Below, piece after piece: positions 8,347 to 16,886 of a stretch of 59,907 bases of DNA. The notes under the pieces were generated by a model, which was not told the DNA's origin, did no database searches, and was given only the letters and a program-made list of their open reading frames with translations. This stretch comes from CAYXGZ01 sp964464755 (lineage in GTDB: Bacteria; Planctomycetota; MHYJ01; JACPRB01): NCBI GenBank assembly GCA_964464755.1, contig CAYXGZ010000021.1, positions 1 through 59,907 of the forward strand, given 5' to 3'. How positions within the stretch are numbered: position 1 is the stretch's first letter; each line of letters opens with the position of its first letter. The position numbers were made by a program, and so were the translations under genes.

Positions 8347-9458
8347 GGCGTCCCTCGAATGGGTTGGCGGGCCGGCGAGGAGCGTTGCTCCAGCGCCGGT
8401 CCGAGATGCTTCAATCCCTCGCGGAGGATCTCCTCGTCGACGCCGAGGGCGATCCGCAGGAACCCGGGCAGGCCGAAAGCGTCCCCGGGCACGACGAGGA
8501 CCGAGTGCTTCGCGCGCAGACGGTCCGAGAGGTCCTGCGCATCGACGCCCTTCGGCAGTCGGACGAGCGCGACCGTCCCGCCCTCGGGGGGGACCCAGGA
8601 GAGGGCGGGGTGTTCCTTCATCCAGTCGGCGAGGACGGCCGCGTTGGCCTGCACGATCCGGCGGCAGCGGGCCAGGATGGAGTCGGCGCGCGAGAACGCG
8701 AGCAGCGCGAGCGACTGGCTGGCCGCGGAGTGGCCGCCCATCACGTAGTCCTGGATCTCGGCCACGCGCGACATCACGGCCTCGGGCCCGACGATCCAGC
8801 CGATGCGAAGCCCGCCCAGGCCCCAGACCTTCGAGAAGCTGCCGATCGACACGAGGTTCCGCCCGAGCGTCACCGCCGGCGCGAGCCCCCCGACGGAGGC
8901 GTTCTCGAGGTAGACCTCGGAGCAGATCACGGTGGCGTTGCGCGCGGCGGCGAGCCGGCCGAGCTCCGCCATCTCGCCGGAGGGGATGGCCGCGCCGCTG
9001 GGGTTGTGCAGGTTGGTGAGGAGGAGGGCGCGGCTCCGGGGCCCGAGATTCAGCTCCAGTTCGCCCGGGTCGATCCGCCACTTCCGGTCGAAGGACCGGT
9101 CGATGCGCTTGACCGAAGCGCCGAGGTGCAGGGGGACCTTCGACAGCGGCTCGTAGTGCGGATGCTCGACGAGCACCTCGTCGCCGGCGGAAACCACGGC
9201 GGCCGTCGCGAGGTAGATCCCCATCGTCGCGCCGGAACAGACGAAGACGCGTTCCGGCGGGACCCCGTACCGCGACGCGATCGCCTTCCGCAGCTCGGGC
9301 CGGCCGGTTTCATCGTGCAGCGCGAGCTCGACCTGCGACGCGTCGAAGGGGAACTCGTCGCGGCCGAGCGCCTTGATGTTGCTGCGCGCGAGGTCGAATC
9401 GAACGGTGCCCATGTACCGCCGGCACCACTCGAGGTAGGAGATCTTGGGATACGCCAT
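8343..9458 (-). CDS. PLP-dependent aminotransferase, class I/II (371 aa)
   Basis: Fold-type I aminotransferase. It shows the N-x-x-N-P-S-G loop in TNLHNPSGAAIP, which contacts PLP and substrate. The Schiff-base Lys lies in the SFSKVWGLGGLRIGW motif, with the downstream Arg region in FLRIAL. This profile fits aspartate/alanine/aromatic-type aminotransferases; the exact amino acid cannot be told from the sequence. It is followed by pepA with an ATGA overlap and preceded by a small lipoprotein gene 12 bp away, all on the minus strand. Confidence 0.85.
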   Translation of the reverse strand: MAYPKISYLEWCRRYMGTVRFDLARSNIKALGRDEFPFDASQVELALHDETGRPELRKAIASRYGVPPERVFVCSGATMGIYLATAAVVSAGDEVLVEHPHYEPLSKVPLHLGASVKRIDRSFDRKWRIDPGELELNLGPRSRALLLTNLHNPSGAAIPSGEMAELGRLAAARNATVICSEVYLENASVGGLAPAVTLGRNLVSIGSFSKVWGLGGLRIGWIVGPEAVMSRVAEIQDYVMGGHSAASQSLALLAFSRADSILARCRRIVQANAAVLADWMKEHPALSWVPPEGGTVALVRLPKGVDAQDLSDRLRAKHSVLVVPGDAFGLPGFLRIALGVDEEILREGLKHLGPALEQRSSPARQPIRGTP

Positions 9459-9470
9459 GCCCGGCGGGGA

Positions 9471-9872
9471 TCAGCGTGGGGACTGGAAGGATCGGGGCGC
9501 GATCGCGGGCCCGCGGATGCCCTGGACCTCGGTGTAGTCGGCGTAGAGGACGCCGCTGACCCGGACCCGCTGGCCGACGTACTTGAACCAGTCGTCGCCG
9601 CGGCGGAAGAGGTCGAAGTGCGGGATGTAGAGGAGGAGGCCGCTCGACAGCGTCAGGGTCCCGTGGCGGCCGCCGACCTGGCCGAACACGCCCTCGGCGG
9701 TCACGAGGCGGCCCGCCAGGGCGTCGAGGGCGTCGCGATTCGTCGCGCCGGAGATGTCGCCGCCCGCGGGCGCTTCGTCGGTGACGGGGGGATTCGGCGC
9801 GAGCCGGCCCCGCTTCGCCGAGCAGGCGCCCAGCACGAGCAGAGCCGCGGCCAGCACCGGAATCAGGCGCAT
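9471..9872 (-). CDS. Small putative lipoprotein (133 aa)
   Basis: Starts MRLIPVLAAALLVLGAC, a lipoprotein signal peptide with lipobox LGAC and Cys17 as the modified residue. The mature part has beta-rich segments (GTLTLSSGLLLYIPHFD, YVGQRVRVSGVLYADY) that resemble an OB-fold of the kind found in small periplasmic proteins; that reading is tentative. A -10 TATAAT (9893-9898, minus strand) and a GGAGGA ribosome-binding site precede it. It is the first gene of the lipoprotein, aminotransferase, pepA operon. Function unknown. Confidence 0.7.
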   Translation of the reverse strand: MRLIPVLAAALLVLGACSAKRGRLAPNPPVTDEAPAGGDISGATNRDALDALAGRLVTAEGVFGQVGGRHGTLTLSSGLLLYIPHFDLFRRGDDWFKYVGQRVRVSGVLYADYTEVQGIRGPAIAPRSFQSPR

Positions 9873-9927
9873 CCAAGTCCTCCGAGGGGCCGATTATAGA
9901 TGGGCCGCACCCCCCGGCAAACAAAAC

Positions 9928-9957
9928 TTGGCGGGCCGCGCCTCCCGCTGGTACGTT
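9928..9957 (+). promoter_or_regulatory. Enolase promoter and strong ribosome-binding site
   Basis: TTGGCG (9928-9933), 18 bp, TACGTT (9952-9957). Unlike many genes here, enolase has a leader with a perfect AGGAGG at 9969-9974, 4 nt before its ATG, as expected for a highly translated glycolytic gene. Confidence 0.5.
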
Positions 9958-9978
9958 CCGGCCGCCACAGGAGGATCC

Positions 9979-11262
9979 ATGCCGAAGATCGAATCCGTCC
10001 GCGCCCGGGAGGTCCTCGATTCCCGCGGCAACCCGACGATCGAGGTCGACGTCCTCGTCGCGGGCGGGCACCTCGGCCGCGCGGCCGTCCCTTCCGGCGC
10101 CTCGACCGGCGAGCACGAGGCCCTCGAGCTGAGGGACGGGGACAAGGCCCGCTACCTCGGCAAGGGCGTCCTCAAGGCCGTGGAGCACGTCAACGCGACG
10201 ATCGCGCCCAAGCTCGCCGGGATGGACGCGGACCGTCAAGGCCTCCTCGACGAGGTGCTCCGGGAACTCGACGGCACCCCGAACAAGGGGAAGCTGGGCG
10301 CGAACGCCATCCTCGGGGTGTCCTTGGCGGCCGCGCACGCAGCGGCCCGGGCGTCGGGCAAGCCGCTCTACGAATTCCTCGGCCACGGGAAGGGCCTGAC
10401 GCTGCCGGTCCCCTTCATGAACGTCATCAACGGCGGCGCCCACGCGGACAACACGCTGGACTTCCAGGAGTTCATGATCGTGCCGGGCGGCTTCTCCTCG
10501 TTCCGAGAGGGCCTCCGCGCCGGCGTGGAGACGTTCCACGCCCTCAAGGCGGTCCTGAAGTCCCGCAAGCACATCACCTCCGTGGGTGACGAGGGCGGGT
10601 TCGCCCCGAACCTCGCGTCCGTCCCGGAGACGCTGGACCTGCTCGTCTCCTCGATCGAGAAGGCGGGCTACGCGCCCGGGAAGCAGATCGCGCTCGCCCT
10701 CGACGTCGCCTCGAGCGAGTTCTTCGCCGACGGAATCTACACGTTCAAGAAGTCGGACGGATCCCGGAAGGACAGCGACGGGATGATCGAGATGTACCGG
10801 AAGCTCTGCGCCGACTACCCGATCGTGTCGATCGAGGACGGGCTCGCGGAGAACGACTGGGAGGGCTGGAAGCGCCTGACGAAGGCGCTGGGCTCGAAGG
10901 TCCAGCTCGTCGGCGACGACCTCTTCTGCACCGACCCGGCCCGGCTGCGCAAGGGCATCCAGGACAAGGTCGCGAACTCGATCCTCGTGAAGGTGAACCA
11001 GATCGGGTCGCTCAGCGAGACCGCGGAGGCCGTGAGCATCGCCGCGCAGGCCGGCTACGGGGCCATGATGTCGCACCGCTCGGGGGAGACCGAGGACGCG
11101 ACGATCGCGGACCTCTCCGTCGCGATGAACACGGGGATGATCAAGACGGGCTCGGCCAGCCGCAGCGACCGGACCGCGAAGTACAACCAGCTCCTGCGGA
11201 TCGAGGAGCAGCTCGGGCGCCGGGCAACGTACCTCTGCTTCGCGGCGCTGGCGAAGTCCTAG
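9979..11262 (+). CDS. eno: Enolase (427 aa)
   Basis: Catalyses 2-phosphoglycerate to phosphoenolpyruvate in glycolysis and gluconeogenesis; cytosolic and Mg-dependent. The N-terminus carries the family motif VLDSRGNPTIEVDV, then SGASTGEHEALELRD. The C-terminal barrel has SIEDGLAENDW, the metal-ligand region LVGDDLF, the signature MMSHRSGETEDATIADL and KTGSASRSDRTAKYNQL. The length equals the usual 425-432 aa. The start is fixed by AGGAGG 4 nt upstream. It is convergent with gpmA, the previous glycolytic step, overlapping it by 4 bp at the 3' ends. Confidence 0.98.
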   Translation: MPKIESVRAREVLDSRGNPTIEVDVLVAGGHLGRAAVPSGASTGEHEALELRDGDKARYLGKGVLKAVEHVNATIAPKLAGMDADRQGLLDEVLRELDGTPNKGKLGANAILGVSLAAAHAAARASGKPLYEFLGHGKGLTLPVPFMNVINGGAHADNTLDFQEFMIVPGGFSSFREGLRAGVETFHALKAVLKSRKHITSVGDEGGFAPNLASVPETLDLLVSSIEKAGYAPGKQIALALDVASSEFFADGIYTFKKSDGSRKDSDGMIEMYRKLCADYPIVSIEDGLAENDWEGWKRLTKALGSKVQLVGDDLFCTDPARLRKGIQDKVANSILVKVNQIGSLSETAEAVSIAAQAGYGAMMSHRSGETEDATIADLSVAMNTGMIKTGSASRSDRTAKYNQLLRIEEQLGRRATYLCFAALAKS

Positions 11263-11951
11263 CGCGCGATCGGCCGCGACGAGCGCGGCTTGAGGTCGTC
11301 GCCGAGCTCGTAGAGGATCGGCGAGCCCGTGGGGATCTCGAGCCCCACGATCGCGTCGTCCGAGATCCCGTCGAGGTACTTGATCAGCGCGCGCAGCGTG
11401 TTGCCGTGCGCCGCCACCAGCACGCGCTTCCCGGCCTTCAAGTCCGGCACGATGACCTCGTGCCAGGCGGGGAGGACCCTCGCGATGGTGTCCTTCAGGG
11501 ACTCGGTGAGCGGGATCCGCTCCGGGGGGAGCGCCGCGTAGCGCGGGTCCCGGCGCTGGCCGCGGGGGTCGTCCGGGGCCAGCGGGGGCGGGGGCGTGTC
11601 GAAGCTGCGGCGCCAGATCTTCACCTGCTCCGGACCGTGCTTCGCGGCCGTCTCGGCCTTGTCGAGACCCTGGAGCCCGCCGTAGTGCCGCTCGTTGAGC
11701 CGCCAATCCGCGCGCTGGGGGATCCACATCAGGTCCATTTCGTCCAGCAGCAGCCAGAGCGTCCGGATCGCGCGCTTGAGCACCGAGGTGTGGGCGACGT
11801 CGAAGCCGAGGCCCTCGCGCTTCAGGGCGCGGCCCGCCTCGCGGGCCTCCTGGACGCCTTTCTCGGAGAGGTCCACGTCGGTCCATCCCGTGAATCGGTT
11901 CTCCCGGTTCCAGCTGCTCTCGCCGTGGCGGATGAGGACGAGCTGTTTCAT
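11259..11951 (-). CDS. gpmA: 2,3-bisphosphoglycerate-dependent phosphoglycerate mutase (230 aa)
   Basis: Interconverts 3- and 2-phosphoglycerate. The N-terminal LIRHGESSWN contains the phospho-accepting His10. It is followed by NRFTGWTDVDLSEKG, LKRAIRTLW, the LNERHYGGLQG block and the second catalytic His in VAAHGNTLRAL, all diagnostic for the cofactor-dependent family at its usual length. It lies tail-to-tail with enolase, so two consecutive glycolytic enzymes are adjacent but convergent. A TAGAAT -10 (11958-11963) sits 6 nt before the ATG, suggesting a leaderless transcript starting within the end of the upstream 97-aa gene. Confidence 0.97.
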   Translation of the reverse strand: MKQLVLIRHGESSWNRENRFTGWTDVDLSEKGVQEAREAGRALKREGLGFDVAHTSVLKRAIRTLWLLLDEMDLMWIPQRADWRLNERHYGGLQGLDKAETAAKHGPEQVKIWRRSFDTPPPPLAPDDPRGQRRDPRYAALPPERIPLTESLKDTIARVLPAWHEVIVPDLKAGKRVLVAAHGNTLRALIKYLDGISDDAIVGLEIPTGSPILYELGDDLKPRSSRPIAR

Positions 11952-11960
11952 GGCGGGATT

Positions 11961-12254
11961 CTAGACCGGGTCCGGCGGGGGATTCAGCGGTTTTCGGAGG
12001 TAGCGCCGCTGGCAGGGGGGGCAGAGGTCGAACGCGAACGCGCGGTGCACCTGGTCCATGGCCTCCGCGGGGTCGAGCCGCTCCAGCTCGGCGAGCAGGC
12101 GCCGGCGCTCCGCGTCCAGGTCGGCCGCGACGTCGTCGCCGGTGATCTCGAGGGGGTCGTAGGCGGCCCGGACGTCGATCTTCACGACGTAGCGGACGTC
12201 CTCGTCGACCAGGAGCGACTTCCCGCAGGAGTCGCAGGAGATGCCGTCCGCCAT
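11961..12254 (-). CDS. Small CxxC-pair protein, putative zinc-binding (97 aa)
   Basis: Two CxxC pairs (Cys7/Cys10 near the N-terminus, Cys78/Cys81 near the C-terminus) are likely to bind one zinc. They flank an acidic, helical middle with many Leu and Arg/Glu residues. Its ATG overlaps the stop of the alcohol dehydrogenase gene upstream, so it is co-transcribed with the kynurenine-side genes. I do not recognise a family; it resembles many small cytosolic zinc-ribbon proteins. Function unknown. Confidence 0.75.
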   Translation of the reverse strand: MADGISCDSCGKSLLVDEDVRYVVKIDVRAAYDPLEITGDDVAADLDAERRRLLAELERLDPAEAMDQVHRAFAFDLCPPCQRRYLRKPLNPPPDPV

Positions 12255-13282
12255 CAGGTCCGCAGGACGATCTTGCCGAAGACCCCGCGGCCCGAGAGCC
12301 GGCGGTGGCCCTCGGCGACGTCGGACATCGGCAGCACCGAGTCGATCACGGGCGCCAGGCGCCCCTGGACGAGCGCGCGCATCGCGTCGCCGAACTCGGC
12401 GTTGTTGCCCATCGTGCACCCGAGGATCTGGACCTGGCGGAAGAAGACGTGCCTCAGGTCCTCCACGGGGTCGTAGCCCGAGGTCGCGCCACACGTGACG
12501 ATCCGACCGCCGCGGCGGGCGGAGAGGAGGCTGGTCTTCCAGGTCTCGCGCCCGACGTAGTCGACGACGATGTCGACGCCCCGCTTCGCGGTGATCTCGC
12601 GGACGCGCTTGCCGACGTCCTCCTTGGCGTGGTTGAGGACGACGTCCGCGCCGAGGGCCGCGGCCTTGGCGCACTTCGCGTCGCTCGAGGCCGTGGCGAT
12701 GACGCGGGCTCCGAAGAGCTTCGCGATGCCGAGGCAGGTGGTCCCGACGCCGGAACCCACCGAGTGGATGAGGACCCACTGGCCGGGCCCGACGCGACCG
12801 CGGCTGACCATCATCCTCCAGGACGTGAGGAAGACGAGCGGCGCCGCGGCGGCCGTCTCGAAGCTCATCGAGTCCGGGATCGGGACCGCCGCGTGGGCGG
12901 GGACGGCGACGTACTCGCGCTGGACGCCGTCGGCGTGCTCGCCCCAGATCGCGTAGTCCAGGCAGAGCGGCATGTCGCCGCCGCCGCAGAACTCGCAATG
13001 CCCGCAGGAGGTCGCGGGATTCAGCAGCACGCGCTGGCCGGACTTCAGCGAATCGACGCCCGGCCCGACGGAGGCGACGACGCCGGCCGCATCGGCGCCG
13101 GGGATGCGCGGCAGCGGGATCGGGAACGAGGGGATGCCGTCGCGCAGCCAGATGTCGAGGCGGTTGATGGAGGCCGCCTTCACGTGGAGGACGAACTGGC
13201 CCGGCCCCGCGACGGGATCCGGCAGGTCCTCCCAGCGCAGGACCTCGGGCCCGCCGTGCTGGTGGTAGCGGACGCCCTTCAC
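12254..13282 (-). CDS. Zinc-dependent alcohol dehydrogenase / quinone oxidoreductase family (342 aa)
   Basis: MDR-superfamily NAD(P)-dependent oxidoreductase. The N-terminal GroES-like domain has IPGADAAGVVASVG and a four-Cys structural zinc lobe, CGHCEFCGGGDMPLC. The Rossmann domain has a glycine-rich SVGSGVGTTCLGIAKL. The GTG start at 13282 overlaps the kynureninase stop (GTGA), so it belongs to the tdo-kynU operon. Its role there is unclear: it could reduce or oxidise an aldehyde/ketone intermediate of aromatic breakdown. The substrate is not predictable. Confidence 0.88.
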   Translation of the reverse strand: MKGVRYHQHGGPEVLRWEDLPDPVAGPGQFVLHVKAASINRLDIWLRDGIPSFPIPLPRIPGADAAGVVASVGPGVDSLKSGQRVLLNPATSCGHCEFCGGGDMPLCLDYAIWGEHADGVQREYVAVPAHAAVPIPDSMSFETAAAAPLVFLTSWRMMVSRGRVGPGQWVLIHSVGSGVGTTCLGIAKLFGARVIATASSDAKCAKAAALGADVVLNHAKEDVGKRVREITAKRGVDIVVDYVGRETWKTSLLSARRGGRIVTCGATSGYDPVEDLRHVFFRQVQILGCTMGNNAEFGDAMRALVQGRLAPVIDSVLPMSDVAEGHRRLSGRGVFGKIVLRT

Positions 13283-14460
13283 TTCCGGGCGCCCTTCGCG
13301 CGGAGCTTCCGGATCTCCGCGACCAGGCTCTCGAGCTCGGCGTCGGTCGTGTAGAAGTGGGGGGAGACGCGGATCCCGCTGCCGGGCCGCCAGTCGAGCA
13401 GGTACCCGCGGCGGAGGAGTTCCAGGTGCGCGGCCTCGGAGCCGGGGAACTCGAGGCAGACCATGCCGCTGCGCCGGTCCGGGTCGGCCGGCGAGCGGAG
13501 CTCGAGGCCCGCCTCGGTCGCCAGGCCGACGAGGTGCTTCACCTGCCGGACCGACTTGGCGCGGATCGCCTTGACGCCCAGGTCGAGGATGTACTTCCGG
13601 CCGGCGGCGCAGGCGTACAGCGCGGGCACGGACGGGGTTCCGCCCATGTAGCGCATCACGTCGTCGCGGTAGCGGATCCGGTCGAGCTCGAACGCGAACG
13701 GGGAGGCGTGGGAGAACCAGCCGCAGAGCCGCGGCTCGTACTTCCGGATCAGGTCCTTGCGGACGTAGAGGTAGGCCGCGCCGGGGCCGCCGCAGAGCCA
13801 CTTCACCGAGCCGCCGGTGAGGAAGTCCGCGTCGAGGTCGAGGACGTCGACGGGCACCGTGCCGACGGCCTGGTACGCGTCGATGATCGCGACCGCGCCC
13901 TTCGCGTGGGCCGCCCGGATGATGGCCTTCGCGTCCTGGATGAAGCCGCTGCGGAACAGGACGAGCTCGATGACGACCGCGGCCGTGCGGTCGTCGATGG
14001 CGTCGATGAACTTCTGCGTGTCGACCGTGATCCGGTCGTCGCTGCGGACGAGACGGAGCTCCGCGCCGACGCGCTCGTGCTCCTTCCACACGTAGTGCAC
14101 GGAGGGGAAGTTCATGTCCGTGCTGACGACGCGGTTGCGCGCGGGCGTGAAGTCGAGGCAGCTGGCCAGGATGCCCATCCACGTCGAGACGTTCTGGTGC
14201 ATGACGACCGTCCCGGCCGGCGCGTTGATGAGCCGGCCGATCTCGTCGCCCGTCCTCGTGACCAGCGGCAGCCACTCGTGCCAGGCGTCGATGGAGTCGT
14301 CGACCCAGCGCTTCGTGAACTCGTCGAGCGCCTCGCGCGCCTTGCCGGGCATGGCGCCGAGCGAGTGGCTGATGAGGTGGACCTTCGTCGCGAGGGTGGG
14401 GAAGTCCTTCCGCACGGCGAGCAGCCGGGCCTCCGGATCCGCGCGACGCCGAACCCCCAT
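13279..14460 (-). CDS. kynU: Class V aminotransferase fold, probable kynureninase (393 aa)
   Basis: Probable PLP enzyme cleaving kynurenine to anthranilate and alanine. Visible features are HSLGAMPGKA near residue 31, the AYQAVGTVPVDV segment with the PLP-contacting Asp, and the Schiff-base Lys in GGSVKWLCGGPG, which corresponds to the kynureninase (Y)KYLNGGPG motif. The YMGGTPSVPALYA region follows. It starts immediately after the tryptophan 2,3-dioxygenase stop codon (no spacer), and that context favours kynureninase over cysteine desulfurase or other class V enzymes. The length is slightly shorter than typical (about 415 aa). Confidence 0.82.
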   Translation of the reverse strand: MGVRRRADPEARLLAVRKDFPTLATKVHLISHSLGAMPGKAREALDEFTKRWVDDSIDAWHEWLPLVTRTGDEIGRLINAPAGTVVMHQNVSTWMGILASCLDFTPARNRVVSTDMNFPSVHYVWKEHERVGAELRLVRSDDRITVDTQKFIDAIDDRTAAVVIELVLFRSGFIQDAKAIIRAAHAKGAVAIIDAYQAVGTVPVDVLDLDADFLTGGSVKWLCGGPGAAYLYVRKDLIRKYEPRLCGWFSHASPFAFELDRIRYRDDVMRYMGGTPSVPALYACAAGRKYILDLGVKAIRAKSVRQVKHLVGLATEAGLELRSPADPDRRSGMVCLEFPGSEAAHLELLRRGYLLDWRPGSGIRVSPHFYTTDAELESLVAEIRKLRAKGARK

Positions 14461-15261
14461 CTACATCTCCGTCCGCGCCTGCCAGAGCAGCGGGAAGAAC
14501 CGCTTGCGCAGGGTCGTCGCCAGGTACTCGACCCCCTCGGTCCCGAAGGAGCGGGTCTGGCCGAAGCTGTACTCGACCGTCTTCAGGCCCGTGCCCGACT
14601 TGCGGCCGATCATCCGCTCCGCCATCCGGATGTGGTGCTCGCGCCAGAGCGAGAAGTGCTCGTCGTACTGGATCATCGCCTCGCAGAGGGCGCGGAGGTC
14701 GGCGAACTCCGCCTCCTTGTAGATGCGGACGAGGCTTGCGAGGACCTGCGCGTCGTCGCCGACCGGCAGCGAGCGCCGGCGGAGCGTGTTGAGGAAGTGG
14801 TCCCAGATCGTGGGCTCCGCGAGCCGGCGCCGGAGGCGGGCCTGCGCCTCGTCGTCGCCGTCGAACATCTTGACGTAGCGCTCGTCGCGGAGGCCGGAGA
14901 GGAACTCCAGCTCCCGGAACTGGAACGACTGGAAGCCGCTCGCGGGCTTCAGGAGGTCGCGGAAGGTCAGGAAGTCGGTGGGCGTCATCGTCTCCACGAC
15001 CTCGAGCATCGGCTGGAAGAGCTTGAGGATGGAGTTGCAGCGCGTGAAGAGGTGGATGGCGTCGTGGACCCTGGCCTCGTCGAGGTACGCCGCGATCGTG
15101 GCGGTCTCGTGGAGCAGCAGGCGGAACCAGACCTCGAAGGCCTGGTGCACGACGATGAAGTGCATCTCGTCGTGCTTCTCGGGCCGGGAGATCGGGTTCT
15201 GGAGCTTCAGGAGGTCGTGGATCCTGAGGTAGGACGAGTAGGTCACGTCGGAGGGCGCCAT
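14461..15261 (-). CDS. kynA: Tryptophan 2,3-dioxygenase (266 aa)
   Basis: Heme enzyme oxidising L-tryptophan to N-formylkynurenine with O2, the committed step of the kynurenine pathway. The conserved substrate/heme segment DEMHFIVVHQAFEVWF is near residue 35, SFQFRELEFLSG is mid-protein, and the proximal heme His lies in LWREHHIRMAERMIG followed by SGTG. The start at 15261 (MAPSDVTYSSYL) was chosen because a TTGACG-17-TATGAT promoter places the transcript start on this ATG; longer in-frame starts lie inside that promoter. It is the first gene of the kynA-kynU-adh-97aa operon, divergent from the aryl-CoA ligase operon. Confidence 0.93.
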   Translation of the reverse strand: MAPSDVTYSSYLRIHDLLKLQNPISRPEKHDEMHFIVVHQAFEVWFRLLLHETATIAAYLDEARVHDAIHLFTRCNSILKLFQPMLEVVETMTPTDFLTFRDLLKPASGFQSFQFRELEFLSGLRDERYVKMFDGDDEAQARLRRRLAEPTIWDHFLNTLRRRSLPVGDDAQVLASLVRIYKEAEFADLRALCEAMIQYDEHFSLWREHHIRMAERMIGRKSGTGLKTVEYSFGQTRSFGTEGVEYLATTLRKRFFPLLWQARTEM

Positions 15262-15268
15262 GCGCGCG

Positions 15269-15297
15269 ATCATAGGAGGGGGCCCCGAGCCCGTCAA
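15269..15297 (-). promoter_or_regulatory. Promoter of the kynA operon (leaderless)
   Basis: On the minus strand, TTGACG (15292-15297), 17-bp spacer, TATGAT (15269-15274), then 7 nt to the kynA ATG. The predicted transcript begins at the start codon itself. Confidence 0.65.
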
Positions 15298-15318
15298 CCG
15301 ACGCCGCCGCGGAAAACC

Positions 15319-15347
15319 TTGGGGGCCGATTTCCGCCCGCCTATAAT
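15319..15347 (+). promoter_or_regulatory. Promoter of the aryl-CoA ligase operon
   Basis: TTGGGG (15319-15324), 17-bp spacer, TATAAT (15342-15347), then 9 nt to the ATG at 15357. It is back-to-back with the kynA promoter within about 80 bp, which suits co-regulation of the two arms by one regulator; no regulator gene is visible nearby. Confidence 0.65.
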
Positions 15348-15356
15348 GCGCCCCGC

Positions 15357-16886
15357 ATGACGGGGTTCCCGGAAAAGTTCAACATGGCGGCGTACTTCCT
15401 CGACGACCGCCTCGCCGAGGGTCGCGGGGAGAAGGTCGCCATCCGCTCCCGCCACCGCGACCTCACCTACCGCCAGGTCGTGGACGAGTCCCACCGCGTC
15501 GGGAACGTGCTGCGCGAGCTCGGCGCCGGCCTCGAGGACCGGGTCTACATCTGCCTGCCCGACCTCCCGGAGTTCGCCCCCGTGTTCTTCGGCGCCCTGA
15601 AGATCGGCGCGGTCGTGACGATGGGGAACCCCCGCCTGCCCGTCGAGGACTACGAGTACTACCTCGACTACACCCGCGCGAAGGTCGCGGTCATCCACGA
15701 GAGCGTCGTCGACTCCTTCCTGGCGCTGAAGCCCAAGGCGAAGCACCTCCGCAACGTGCTCGTCGTGGGCGAACGCGCGGGGGGGGTCGCGTCGTACCGC
15801 GAGCGGGTCGAGAGGGCCTCCGACCGGCTGGACTGGGCGCCGACGACGCCGGACGACGTCGCGCTCTGGCTCTTCAGCGGCGGGACCACCGGCCGCTCGA
15901 AGGGGGTCGTGCACTTCCACCACGACTTCCCGTTCAACGCGGAGAACTACGCCAAGAAGGTCGTGGGCTACCACGAGACGGACACCACGCTCTCGGTCGC
16001 CCGCCTCTACTTCGGCTACGCGACGGGGACGAACCTGATGTTCCCATTCGCCGTCGGCGCGACGACGGCCCTCTTCGAGGAGGCCCCGACCCCCGAGTCG
16101 CTCTTCGAGAACATCCGCCGCTACCGCCCGACGATCCTGACCAACGTGCCCACGATGATCGGGAAGATGGTCAACCACCCGGACGCGGCCGCGCAGGATC
16201 TCTCGTGCGTCCGCCTGGTGCTCAGCGCGGGCGAGTACCTGCCTCCCGAGCTCTACCAGCGCTGGAAGTCGGCGTTCGGCGCCGAGATCCTCGACGGGAT
16301 CGGATCCGCGGAGATGTTCCACATCTACATCTCGAACCGGCCGGGCGACGTGAAGCCCGGGAGCCTGGGTCGGATCGTGCCGGGCTACGAGACCCGGATC
16401 GTGGACGGCGAGGGGCGGGACTGCAAGGTCGGCGAGGTCGGAAGGCTGCACGTGAAGGGCGACAGCGCGGGGCTCATGTACTTCGGCAACCACGAGAAGT
16501 CGAAGGAGACCTTCGCGGGCGACTGGTGCTTCACGGCGGACCTCTTCCGGGTCGACGAGCAGGGCTACTACTGGTACGAGGGACGCGTCGACGACCTCCT
16601 CAAGGTCGGCGGCATCTTCGTGTCGCCGATCGAGGTCGAGAACTGCCTCCTGCAGCATCCCGCGGTCGCCGAGGCGGCCGTCGTCGGCTACACGGACCCC
16701 GAGGGATTGACGAAGCCGAGGGCCTTCCTGGTGCCGCGCGGGGCCGAGAGGCCGGCCGCCGCGGAGGTGACGGAGTTCGTGAAGGCCCGGCTCGCGCACT
16801 ACAAGGCGCCGCGCGAGGTGAAGTGGGTGGACTCGCTGCCCAAGACCGACCGGGGCAAGATCGACCGGAAGCTCCTGAAGGCCTGA
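15357..16886 (+). CDS. Benzoate-CoA ligase family enzyme, probable 2-aminobenzoate-CoA ligase (509 aa)
   Basis: ANL-superfamily acyl-CoA synthetase activating an aromatic acid with ATP and CoA. The adenylation P-loop SGGTTGRSKGVVH is near residue 181. The hinge and core motif YEGRVDDLLKVGG is near residue 407, and the catalytic Lys lies in KTDRGKIDRKLL at the C-terminus. LYFGYATGTNLMFP and DGIGSAEMFHIYIS are typical of the benzoate-CoA ligase branch. It is divergent from kynA/kynU, whose product would be anthranilate, so anthranilate is the most likely substrate (inference). The next gene overlaps its stop (TGATG). Confidence 0.88.
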   Translation: MTGFPEKFNMAAYFLDDRLAEGRGEKVAIRSRHRDLTYRQVVDESHRVGNVLRELGAGLEDRVYICLPDLPEFAPVFFGALKIGAVVTMGNPRLPVEDYEYYLDYTRAKVAVIHESVVDSFLALKPKAKHLRNVLVVGERAGGVASYRERVERASDRLDWAPTTPDDVALWLFSGGTTGRSKGVVHFHHDFPFNAENYAKKVVGYHETDTTLSVARLYFGYATGTNLMFPFAVGATTALFEEAPTPESLFENIRRYRPTILTNVPTMIGKMVNHPDAAAQDLSCVRLVLSAGEYLPPELYQRWKSAFGAEILDGIGSAEMFHIYISNRPGDVKPGSLGRIVPGYETRIVDGEGRDCKVGEVGRLHVKGDSAGLMYFGNHEKSKETFAGDWCFTADLFRVDEQGYYWYEGRVDDLLKVGGIFVSPIEVENCLLQHPAVAEAAVVGYTDPEGLTKPRAFLVPRGAERPAAAEVTEFVKARLAHYKAPREVKWVDSLPKTDRGKIDRKLLKA